Shown piece after piece: positions 56,460 to 64,000 of a stretch of 64,000 bases of DNA (positions are counted from its first letter, which is position 1; each line of letters begins with the position of its first letter). The notes below the pieces were generated by a model. The model was not told where the DNA came from, searched no databases, and saw only the letters and a program-made list of their open reading frames with translations. This DNA is from Methylomicrobium sp. wino1 (GTDB lineage Bacteria > Pseudomonadota > Gammaproteobacteria > Methylococcales > Methylomonadaceae), in NCBI RefSeq assembly GCF_003932755.1, contig NZ_CP024202.1:868001-932000 (forward strand), given 5' to 3'. The position numbers and the translations under genes are program-made.

Positions 56460-56780
56460 CTACCGCTGTCCTGGTTTCTTGTTGCGCTTCGGTGATGGTA
56501 CGATTGACGACATCGGCTTGTTAATTTTTTGCCTGAGCTCATCGGCCTCTTCTTTGAATTGCACGATCTCCTCCAAGCCGCTTTGCTCTCGGACCGCTTG
56601 ACGCAGTTCTTCTGAGTCCAGTTCTTCCTTGATTTCGGCCTTGACTTTGGCCACGGTATTTTTCGCCTTGCCAACCCAAAAGCCCGCAACGCGGGCCACC
56701 TTCGGCAGTTTCTCAGGCCCTATCACCAACAATGCGACCAAACCGATCATGCACAGTTCAGTAAACCCGATATCGAACAT
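56460..56780 (-). CDS. tatB: Sec-independent translocase protein TatB
   Basis: 106 residues. The N-terminus [20 protein letters not shown] then [10 protein letters not shown] is TatB-typical, with one membrane helix and an amphipathic helix. The tail is basic ([11 protein letters not shown]). It starts nine bases after tatA. No tatC follows in the window. Confidence 0.95.
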   Translation of the reverse strand: MFDIGFTELCMIGLVALLVIGPEKLPKVARVAGFWVGKAKNTVAKVKAEIKEELDSEELRQAVREQSGLEEIVQFKEEADELRQKINKPMSSIVPSPKRNKKPGQR

Positions 56781-56788
56781 AGCGGGAT

Positions 56789-57004
56789 TTAAACTTTGCT
56801 TTGATGATGCAATTCGACCGAATCTTCCGGCTTTTCGGATTCGTCTTTACTTAATTGTTTATCTTGCTCGCTTTCCTTGACTGAATTGCGAAAACTCTTG
56901 ATCGCGGCGCCCAAATCGGAACCTAAATTTCTAACGCGTTTGGTACCGAATAACAGAATCACGATAACCATGATGATAACTAATTGTGTGACGCTGATGC
57001 CCAT
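56789..57004 (-). CDS. tatA: Sec-independent translocase protein TatA
   Basis: 71 residues. N-terminal helix [20 protein letters not shown], the [20 protein letters not shown] hinge and amphipathic helix, then an acidic tail. Located 87 bases downstream of phoX, so probably co-transcribed with it. Confidence 0.96.
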   Translation of the reverse strand: MGISVTQLVIIMVIVILLFGTKRVRNLGSDLGAAIKSFRNSVKESEQDKQLSKDESEKPEDSVELHHQSKV

Positions 57005-57090
57005 TGGATCTCCCGGCTAAAAGCATTTTAAAAAATAGGCGTCCTTGCCCACGAGTCTTTCCTTTAGAAAATGACTAACTCACGAGCTCT

Positions 57091-59451
57091 TTATAAACCG
57101 ACCACGCCGCCGTCTTCACGCGTAACGACCAATGTCGCCGAGCGCGGACGAGGACCGTTAGGATTCGGCACAACTTCATCATCGCCAGGATGTCCATATA
57201 CGGCGCCGCTGTCCGGCCAGTTACTGGTGAATTGGCCCGGTTGCGAACGGTCGCCCGGATGCTGGAAGTTGACGAACAAGGTTTTACCGTCCGGTGTAGA
57301 AACAACGCCTGTGGTTTCCTGATCCCATGGTCCTTGCAAGAAACGCTTGATTTCGCCGGTTTCCGGATTCGCCGCCAGCATTTGGTTATTCCCGAACGGT
57401 CCCGAAGCTTGCTGCGAGCCGCTCATATCGGTTTGAATCCACATCGTACCGAACTGGTCGATCCACAAGCCATCCGCGCTGGCGTGAATATTTTCTTGCG
57501 TCAATGCAGGACCACCTTGTTCCGGCAATACTTGGCTGTCGCTTTCCGGACCCGACAAGACGAAGATATCCCATTCGAATTTGGTCGCCCAAGAACGGTT
57601 GCCTTGCTCGCGCCAACGAATGATGTGACCGTACGGATTCGGCCCGCGCGGATTGGCAGCATCGATTGGATTATTACCATTCTCATCGGTACGCGAACTG
57701 TTATTGGTCAAAGCGAAATAAACTTCCCGGGTTTGCGGATGCACGGCACCCCATTCCGGACGGTCCATTTTCGTCGCGCCGGAGACATCGGCCGCCAAAC
57801 GCGTGTTGACCAACACATCGGCTTGATCCGCGAATTCGACGCCGGCAGCGGCGGCCGCGGCTTGAAATTTCGGATTGTTGATGTCCAAGGCCAACCATTC
57901 GCCGGTACCGTCGTCGTTGAAACGGGCCGCATACAAAATGCCTTCGTCCAGCATGTCGCCGTTGGCATTTTTGCTGTAACGCGCTTTCGTGACGAATTTA
58001 TAGCAGTATTCGTTACGCGCATCGTCGCCCATATAGAAAGTAAGCGGCTGGCCAAGTTGCGGCGGTGCGAACACGCAACCTTCGTGTGCGAAACGGCCCA
58101 TCGTGGTACGTTTGATCGGCGTGCTGTTCGGATCGAACGGATCGATTTCCAGCACCCAGCCTTGCGTGTTCGGCTCGTTGCGGTAATCTTCGGCCGCATC
58201 TGCGCCTTTAGGCGTGGCATCGAAGCGGATGTATTGATCTTCGCCGCTTTGCGCAGTTTCCCACCGGTAACGGCTGTTGGCGGTAGCCACGCCGAAACGG
58301 CTTTGTTCTCTCGGCCGGATCAATGACAAGTCTTCGGCAATACCGGCTTGTGCCAACAAGGCGCCGAATTCGCCTTCCAACACACGATCAGAATCGTTAA
58401 AGGTGTTACCGGCTTGCGAGTAGACCAAGTTGGTGACTTTTTGATCGAAAAACTCGTCGAAGATACCGATGATACGGTTGGTTTCCGGATAGAAACGCGC
58501 AAAGTAACGGCCTTGTACGAAAGACGTTTTCCGGCTCGGATAAAGAGCGGCCTGCGTGTCTTCGAACCAGTTCAATAAGGCTTCGGCGCGGGCCAATTGC
58601 ACGCGACTGACGAAATAGCCCGCCCAGTTTTCTTCACAGGTCAAATAAGTGCCCCAGGGGGTATAACCGTTCGCGCAGTTATTGATCGTGCCGCGGGCCA
58701 TTGTGCCGTCCGGGCTGTATTTGGTTTTAACCAAATCGCTTCCACGAACCGGGCCGCGAATTTCGGCGGGCGTACCGGCCGTGACGCGGCGGTTGTATTG
58801 ACCATTGACGACACCCCACTCGCCGCTGATCGCATTTTTTTGGATCTCGACTACACTGACACCGTGCCCGGCGATCTCTTTTCTGACCTCGTCGGTCGGC
58901 CTTTGACCGGCAACGAATGTAGGGCCGGCAGCATGAAAGACGCGTTGATCGACATATTCATGATTCACGCACAAGAGACCGTGACCGTTCGGGTCGTCTT
59001 GCATCGGAAAGTAATGCATGCCGTCGTGATGCGAGCCGACTTGTTGTTCTTGTTCGTCGCCGGTGTTGCTGTCGGCCGAATTGAATTCCGGATAGCTACC
59101 GGTGATCGGCGTACCCCAAGGAATCAGAGCCTGAGCTTTATAACCGTGCGGAATGGTTGCGGTATCGGAACGCGTGACCGGAATGGCGTCGAAACCCAAT
59201 GTCGGCTTCAATGCAAACGGCGGTTTGCCGACTTGCGGCGGCAGGAAGCCGGGCTTTGCCGCTTCGGCTAAATTATTGATACCGGAAGCCCCGAACACAC
59301 CAGCCACAGCTGCGGTTAAGCTACCGCTCAAGACTTGGCGGCGCGACAATCTTTTTTCCAAAATCGTTGCAAAATGCGGGTTATCGGAATGATTGCTCAT
59401 CGGCTCGTCGCCGTTATCGATCTCAATCATCGATTGTTTATCATCGCTCAT
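57091..59451 (-). CDS. phoX: PhoX-type alkaline phosphatase (DUF839) with Tat signal
   Basis: 786 residues from the ATG at 59451, which has AGAGAGG upstream; a start at 59478 has none. The twin-arginine signal is LSRRQVLSGS (Arg 37-38), followed by hydrophobic AAVAGVFGASG. The DUF839 core has CVNHEYVDQRVFH, TYLTCEENWAG, and GRFAHEGCVFAPP. PhoX uses Ca and Fe ions to release phosphate from organic esters in the periplasm. A Pho box lies 83 bases upstream, so it should be induced by phosphate starvation through PhoB. Confidence 0.93.
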   Translation of the reverse strand: MSDDKQSMIEIDNGDEPMSNHSDNPHFATILEKRLSRRQVLSGSLTAAVAGVFGASGINNLAEAAKPGFLPPQVGKPPFALKPTLGFDAIPVTRSDTATIPHGYKAQALIPWGTPITGSYPEFNSADSNTGDEQEQQVGSHHDGMHYFPMQDDPNGHGLLCVNHEYVDQRVFHAAGPTFVAGQRPTDEVRKEIAGHGVSVVEIQKNAISGEWGVVNGQYNRRVTAGTPAEIRGPVRGSDLVKTKYSPDGTMARGTINNCANGYTPWGTYLTCEENWAGYFVSRVQLARAEALLNWFEDTQAALYPSRKTSFVQGRYFARFYPETNRIIGIFDEFFDQKVTNLVYSQAGNTFNDSDRVLEGEFGALLAQAGIAEDLSLIRPREQSRFGVATANSRYRWETAQSGEDQYIRFDATPKGADAAEDYRNEPNTQGWVLEIDPFDPNSTPIKRTTMGRFAHEGCVFAPPQLGQPLTFYMGDDARNEYCYKFVTKARYSKNANGDMLDEGILYAARFNDDGTGEWLALDINNPKFQAAAAAAGVEFADQADVLVNTRLAADVSGATKMDRPEWGAVHPQTREVYFALTNNSSRTDENGNNPIDAANPRGPNPYGHIIRWREQGNRSWATKFEWDIFVLSGPESDSQVLPEQGGPALTQENIHASADGLWIDQFGTMWIQTDMSGSQQASGPFGNNQMLAANPETGEIKRFLQGPWDQETTGVVSTPDGKTLFVNFQHPGDRSQPGQFTSNWPDSGAVYGHPGDDEVVPNPNGPRPRSATLVVTREDGGVVGL

Positions 59452-59533
59452 GTAATGCCTCTCTCTTCGCTTAATCAAGGTTAAGGTGAGCGGTCACTAT
59501 AGTGAGGGCATGTGAAAAATTGATGAAGATTTA

Positions 59534-59551
59534 GTGACTGTTAAATGACGG
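59534..59551 (-). promoter_or_regulatory. Pho box (PhoB-binding site) upstream of phoX
   Basis: On the minus strand CCGTCATTTAACAGTCAC: two 7-bp halves (CCGTCAT and CAGTCAC) 11 bases apart, matching the CTGTCAT direct-repeat consensus at 6 of 7 positions each. Right position for phoX regulation. Confidence 0.75.
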
Positions 59552-59688
59552 AAACGTTACTATGCAAGACTTAATCGATAATTGACAAGCATCAATGAAT
59601 CAACCCAGTAGCACATAGAGTTAACTTTAAACTGAACTTTCTTGTTAGACATATTCATTTTCAACAGGCTATTACTTTTGATTACTAC

Positions 59689-62259
59689 TCACTCAATGTT
59701 TATCCCAAATTGATCGACCGGCACCGGCTTGCCGAAAAAATAGCCTTGAAATACGACGCACCCTTTTTCAACGAGAAACTCCAACTGCCGTTCGGTTTCG
59801 ACGCCTTCGGCAACGACCTTTAAACCCAGGTTGCCTGCCATGGCAATGATGGTTTCGACAATGACGGCACTGTTCTTGTCGACATCAATATTTTTGACAA
59901 AACGCTGATCGATCTTCAATTGGCTAAGCGGAAATTGCGTCAAGTAGGCCAACGACGAATAGCCGGTACCGAAATCGTCGATCGAAATCGCGATACCCAA
60001 TTCCATCAATGCCTGCATTTTTTCTATAGTGTCGTTGATATCCTGCATCAACACACTTTCGGTTATTTCAATCATTAACCGACTTGATTCGATATCGGCT
60101 TGCACAATGGCTCGCCTCACATTTGTCACGAAATCTTTTTGCCGAAATTGTTGCGAACTCACATTAATCGAAACATAAGCATAGTCCCTACCGACTTGTT
60201 GCCATAGTTTAATCCGGCTACACGCCGCCTCGATTACCCAAGCGCCTATTTGCTGTATCATCCCCGTTTCCTCGGCGATTGGAATAAATTCGTTCGGGGC
60301 AATCAGTCCCTTATCCGGATGATTCCAACGAATCAACGCTTCAGCGCTGATTATCCGGCCGGTTCTATCGACCTGAGGTTGAAAATAAAGCGTAAATTGC
60401 TGTTGCTCTATCGCCATTCGTAGCGCATTTTCGATCTGTAAGCGTTTATCGGCAGCTTCTTGCATGCTCCGGTCGAAAAAACTGATGGTATTGCGACCCT
60501 TTTCTTTCGACCGGTACATCGCGGTATCGGCCTGTTGCAGTAAATCGTTCGCCGCCAATTGGCACTGCCCGGAAAATAAGGTAACCCCCATGCTGGAACT
60601 AAAATAATGCTCGTTACCTTTGATTAAATAGGGCTCGTTCAACTTACGCATAATTTTTTCGGCAAGATTTAAAATTTTTTGAGTCGCCTCATCTTGACGA
60701 TTGGTATCGGTATGCACCAAGATAACGAACTCGTCGCCGCCGAGTCGAGTCGGCGTATCCTCTTGTCGTATCGATTGCTTCAAACGTTTGGCTACTTGGA
60801 CCAACAACTCATCGCCGGTTTGATGCCCCATCGAGTCATTCAACACCTTAAATCGATCCAAATCCATATACAGAATCGCCGCATAAGTATTTTTTCGTTT
60901 GGCTTGTATCAATACCTGTTCGATTCTTTCGAGTAACAGTCTGCGATTCGGTAAATCAGTCAACGGATCGTAAAAAGCCAATTGCGAAATATATTCCTCG
61001 AATTTTTTCTTCTCACTCAGATCGGTAAATACCGCAACATAATGCGTGGTTTCTCCCCGGTTGTTTTTAACTGCGGTAATGCATTGCCAAATCGGAAAAA
61101 TCGAACCGTCCTTGCGGCGATCCCAAATCTCGCCTTCGAATCGACCATCGATTTGCAATTGCTGCCATAAGTCTTCATAAAATGATTGTTCGTGCCGGTC
61201 GGAATGCAGAATATTCGGATTTTTGCCGATCACTTCTTCGGCCGGATAACCGGTCACTGTCGTGAATGCTTGATTGACACGCAAAATTGTCGCGTCAGGA
61301 TCGGTAATCATGATCCCTTGCAAGCTTTCAAAAGTAATCGCCGCCAGGTGTAGTTCTTCTTCGGCTTCTTTATGTTCGGTCACATCCATCCATGCGCCGA
61401 ATACTTCATCGATTTCCCCTGTCGATGTTCGGGTCATAATCGATCTGTCATGTATCCAACGATAGGAACCATCTTTATGCCGAAACCGGTATTGATGATT
61501 CAACTGTCCGGTTTCTTTTAGTTGTTCCATTAATTCGATAGTCTGCTCTCGGTCGTCCGGATGCAACCGATCGATCCATAAGGCATCATCACTATACCAA
61601 TCGGAAGGTGCGAACCCGGTAATGCTTAAAAAAGCATCGCTTATAAATGTCGTTCTATAGGGATAACGGTCATGGCCGGTAAATAGTAGCGTGTATATCG
61701 CGGTCGGCGTGACGTTGACGACATGTTTGAAACGTTGTTCGCTTTCCTGAAAAGCCTGGTTACTCTGTTGCAGCAACTCAACCGTTTTGTCTAAATCATG
61801 ATTGAGCCGCTTAAGTTCATTTTGTGCTTGTAAGTTATAACGAATTTCGTCCTGTAATAGAGAGTTGGCTTTCAATAATTCCGATGGGCTCGGAATCAAT
61901 AGCGTTTTCGGTATCAAAGGCCAAAGCATTACGGCCGCTACCACAGAGACACCAGCAGTCAATGCATCGATGATGCCTGACAATCCGTAAACAGGTTTCC
62001 AGATCGTTACGACATGCATGACATGTGTTGCGCCGCAGGAAAAAATGAACAGGCTGAATAGCAATAATATGCCTTTGAATTCGACTTGCTTACGCTTATA
62101 AACGAAATAAAGCAGCGCAACCGGAATTGAAAAATACGCCAAGGCGATCACGGTATTCGCCGTTACAGTTAGCCATAGCAAGCCGGGTTGCCACAGGAAG
62201 CAATTACCGTGCGGCATTAAATCTGCACTGCCAAATAAAAATTTCATCAGTTCTTGCAT
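59689..62259 (-). CDS. ETR1-like sensor with PAS domains, GGDEF and EAL
   Basis: 856 residues. Residues 25-115 are an ETR1-type ethylene-binding membrane domain: AYFSIPVALLYFVYKRK and FSCGATHVMHV, with the copper ligands Cys75 and His79. A second membrane helix pair follows, then a coiled coil and two PAS/PAC domains (about 175-300 and 305-420), GGDEF with intact RLGGDEFVI, and EAL with intact SAEALIRW and DDFGTGYSSLAYL. Both cyclic-di-GMP synthesis and hydrolysis may occur. The protein could link copper or a small gas to cyclic-di-GMP. Confidence 0.92.
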   Translation of the reverse strand: MQELMKFLFGSADLMPHGNCFLWQPGLLWLTVTANTVIALAYFSIPVALLYFVYKRKQVEFKGILLLFSLFIFSCGATHVMHVVTIWKPVYGLSGIIDALTAGVSVVAAVMLWPLIPKTLLIPSPSELLKANSLLQDEIRYNLQAQNELKRLNHDLDKTVELLQQSNQAFQESEQRFKHVVNVTPTAIYTLLFTGHDRYPYRTTFISDAFLSITGFAPSDWYSDDALWIDRLHPDDREQTIELMEQLKETGQLNHQYRFRHKDGSYRWIHDRSIMTRTSTGEIDEVFGAWMDVTEHKEAEEELHLAAITFESLQGIMITDPDATILRVNQAFTTVTGYPAEEVIGKNPNILHSDRHEQSFYEDLWQQLQIDGRFEGEIWDRRKDGSIFPIWQCITAVKNNRGETTHYVAVFTDLSEKKKFEEYISQLAFYDPLTDLPNRRLLLERIEQVLIQAKRKNTYAAILYMDLDRFKVLNDSMGHQTGDELLVQVAKRLKQSIRQEDTPTRLGGDEFVILVHTDTNRQDEATQKILNLAEKIMRKLNEPYLIKGNEHYFSSSMGVTLFSGQCQLAANDLLQQADTAMYRSKEKGRNTISFFDRSMQEAADKRLQIENALRMAIEQQQFTLYFQPQVDRTGRIISAEALIRWNHPDKGLIAPNEFIPIAEETGMIQQIGAWVIEAACSRIKLWQQVGRDYAYVSINVSSQQFRQKDFVTNVRRAIVQADIESSRLMIEITESVLMQDINDTIEKMQALMELGIAISIDDFGTGYSSLAYLTQFPLSQLKIDQRFVKNIDVDKNSAVIVETIIAMAGNLGLKVVAEGVETERQLEFLVEKGCVVFQGYFFGKPVPVDQFGINIE

Positions 62260-62530
62260 AATGGCTATCCGTTTATTGATTGACCGAATCTTAGAAACTA
62301 CATGATCGGCAATTTATTTTATTACGGTTATTAAGGTTTATTAATACGCCATTCTAAGCGAAGAATACCGGAAAGATAAGACAATAGTTTCGGCAGGAAA
62401 TAGTTATAAACAACCATCGATTGCGAAAATGAAATAGCTACTTATTCCGAATATAGCTGTTTAAGCCCGACTTACGCGATCCCTTCGCACTGCAAATTTC
62501 TGTACCGGCATATGGAGGTGCCGATAGGAA

Positions 62531-62839
62531 TTAAATCACACCGCTATCGAGTACCGGCGATACCCGGTAGCTGATTCCCGAACCCGAAAATTCGCCGCGC
62601 AATTTATCCAATAATTCCTCCAAGCCCGGTTCGGCAAGATACATTTGAAAACGGATTTTGCGTTGACGGCCGGTCACCTGCTCGGCCAAAGACAAACCGA
62701 CATTGCGGTGGTCGTGCGAATAGACCGGCAGACTGCTGAAACCGTGTTCGGATTCCAGCGTCAATAAACAATCGACGACCGCTTCCTCAAGATCCGGTGC
62801 GACATTCAATGTGACTAAAAACTCAGGGCTACTCATCAT
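62531..62839 (-). CDS. DUF3240 protein (CusA-associated, P-II-like)
   Basis: About 102 residues. Two ATGs (62839 and 62836) lie near AAGGAG; either fits. It starts inside the last codons of the RND pump gene, so it is coupled. The ferredoxin-like fold (EFLVTLNVAPDLEEAVVDCL, GFSSLPVYSHDHRNVGLS) is the DUF3240 family found after heavy-metal RND pumps. Confidence 0.9.
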   Translation of the reverse strand: MMSSPEFLVTLNVAPDLEEAVVDCLLTLESEHGFSSLPVYSHDHRNVGLSLAEQVTGRQRKIRFQMYLAEPGLEELLDKLRGEFSGSGISYRVSPVLDSGVI

Positions 62840-64000
62840 CAAGCTCCTTTGCCATACCAAAACGTTGAAACAATATTGGCAGTAAAAACAGCGTCAAAAA
62901 GGTCGATGACAACAAACCGCCGATAACAACGACCGCCAACGGCCGCTGAATTTCGGAACCCGGCCCGGTTGCGTACAACATCGGCAACAAACCGAATGCC
63001 GTGGTTGCGGCTGTCATCAAGACCGGCCGTAAACGCCGCATCGACCCAACTACGACAGCCTGCCCGACTTGCATGCCGGCTATGCATAATTGATTGAAAT
63101 GGGTCACCATCACCACGCCGTTCAAGACCGCGATACCCAACAACGTAATAAACCCTACCGAAGCCGGTACCGATAAATATTCGCCGGACAACCACAAGGC
63201 AATGACGCCTCCGATCATCGCCAGCGGGATGTTCGATAATACCAAAGTCGCTTGACGCACCGACCCGAAGGTCGCGAACAACAGCAAAAAAATGAGCAGC
63301 AAAGCAACCGGCACGACGATCGCCAGCCTTGCCGCAGCCCGTTGCTGATTTTCAAATTGTCCGCCGAACTCGACTGAATAGCCGGTTGGCAATTCGACTT
63401 GTTGCGCAACCTGGTTTCGCGCTTCGTCGACGAAACCGACTAAATCTCTGTTTTCGACATTGCTGCGAATGACTGCGAAGCGCTGGGTTTTTTCACGCTC
63501 TATCGACACCAGTCCTTCGCTGCGATCGAGTTTCGCCAATGCCGACAGCGCCACATAGCCGCCTCCCGGCAACGCAATCGGTAAACTAGCGAAATTCGCC
63601 GAACTACCAGCGCCACGCAACAGTAACGGCGTCCTCACTTGACCTTCCTGAACGATACCCAGCTTCAAGCCTTCGATCTGCGCTCTCAACAGATTCTCGA
63701 CCACATCGATATCCAAACCGAAGCGTCCGATCGCCGCACGATCCAGCTTTAATTGTAGAAACTGCATGCCTTCGTTTTGTTTCAAAAAGACGTCGCTAGA
63801 ACCTTTTAGACTTCTCAATACCGCTGCGATTTCCTCTGCTTTTCGATTCAAAACGGCTGAATCCGGACCGAATAATTTGACCGCGACATCGCCTCGGGTC
63901 CCGGTCAGCATTTCCGACACGCGCATTTCTATCGGCTGCGTGAAACCATAGGCGATACCCGGCAGTTGATCGAGCACCGTACGAATCTCGTCGATCAACG
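62829..64000 (-). CDS. CusA/CzcA-family heavy-metal RND efflux pump, C-terminal part
   Basis: The frame is open to the window end, so only about 390 C-terminal residues are seen. They include the porter-domain end (LTGTRGDVAVKLFGPDS, FLKQNEGMQFLQLKLDRAAI), the membrane helices (VALLLIFLLLFATFGS, NIPLAMIGGVIALWLSGEYL), and the HME-type motif GIAVLNGVVMVTHFNQL. The pump exports a divalent or monovalent metal (Cu, Co, Zn or Cd) across both membranes; the ion is not fixed by this part. Confidence 0.95.
   Translation of the reverse strand, partial: LIDEIRTVLDQLPGIAYGFTQPIEMRVSEMLTGTRGDVAVKLFGPDSAVLNRKAEEIAAVLRSLKGSSDVFLKQNEGMQFLQLKLDRAAIGRFGLDIDVVENLLRAQIEGLKLGIVQEGQVRTPLLLRGAGSSANFASLPIALPGGGYVALSALAKLDRSEGLVSIEREKTQRFAVIRSNVENRDLVGFVDEARNQVAQQVELPTGYSVEFGGQFENQQRAAARLAIVVPVALLLIFLLLFATFGSVRQATLVLSNIPLAMIGGVIALWLSGEYLSVPASVGFITLLGIAVLNGVVMVTHFNQLCIAGMQVGQAVVVGSMRRLRPVLMTAATTAFGLLPMLYATGPGSEIQRPLAVVVIGGLLSSTFLTLFLLPILFQRFGMAKELDDE

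Noticed and set aside
57190-58326. 378-codon frame on the plus strand
   Set aside because: It is antisense to phoX, has no ribosome site, and its translation has no domain. A shadow of high-GC third positions.
62460-62530. Text resembling the TATACC-element end (CTTCGCACTGCAAATTTC)
   Set aside because: Only one partial end, no partner end nearby; too weak to call a copy.

Overview
The window reads as a chromosomal segment of a gammaproteobacterium, most likely a type I methanotroph or close relative (inference only, from moderate GC content, a Vfr-type regulator beside speD as in other gammaproteobacteria, and the style of the repeats). No methane-oxidation gene is present to prove it. I saw no rRNA, tRNA or CRISPR.

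Left part (1-16.3 kb): a signalling block. It holds a very large Ser/Thr kinase-AAA ATPase-TPR-GAF protein (cut by the window start), a second membrane-anchored kinase with a DUF4384 tail, a CHASE2 adenylate/guanylate cyclase and an AgmX/PglI-C-type exported protein. The last three form an overlapping operon. A Crp/Fnr regulator, a GH63-like glycosidase and a cation diffusion facilitator follow. Between the last two lie three tandem copies of a tiny exported two-repeat protein gene.

Middle (16.5-31 kb): a decayed mobile integron. A truncated integron-integrase gene, at least five attC-like sites (25620, 26431, 27474, 19659 and 18605, plus a related one at 28956) and cassettes all read on the minus strand: hicBA, a Cap15-like beta-barrel gene with a stop at codon 3, a coiled-coil membrane protein, a PD-(D/E)XK-like protein, a broken PD-(D/E)XK-like gene and brnTA. 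An IS91-like element with its own tyrosine recombinase gene sits in the array, and that recombinase gene is in turn broken by a complete Recombinase-In-Trio (RIT) element with 30-bp inverted ends. An IS1634-type element borders the region.

Right-centre (31-48.5 kb): the most unusual locus. Two caspase-like proteins, three more tandem copies of the tiny repeat-protein gene, a small exported protein, a CsgG/HfaB-like lipoprotein fused to a peptidoglycan-binding-like domain and DUF4384, a small lipoprotein, an OmpA-type protein, a GIN-domain (DUF2807) protein, two autotransporter barrels and a large secreted protein. The repeat motif resembles curlin repeats, so I propose a curli-like or holdfast-like surface-fibre system. 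The DUF4384 tail on both the CsgG-like protein and the left-hand kinase links it to the signalling block.

Right part (49-64 kb): mostly housekeeping. speD, an OsmC-like gene, vfr, ychJ-like, a MazG-like gene, thyA-lgt, a PEP-CTERM-like protein, a peroxiredoxin-like/2OG-Fe(II) oxygenase fusion, phoX-tatA-tatB behind a convincing Pho box, a GGDEF-EAL protein with an ETR1-like copper/ethylene-binding domain, and the end of a CusA/CzcA-type RND pump with its DUF3240 partner.
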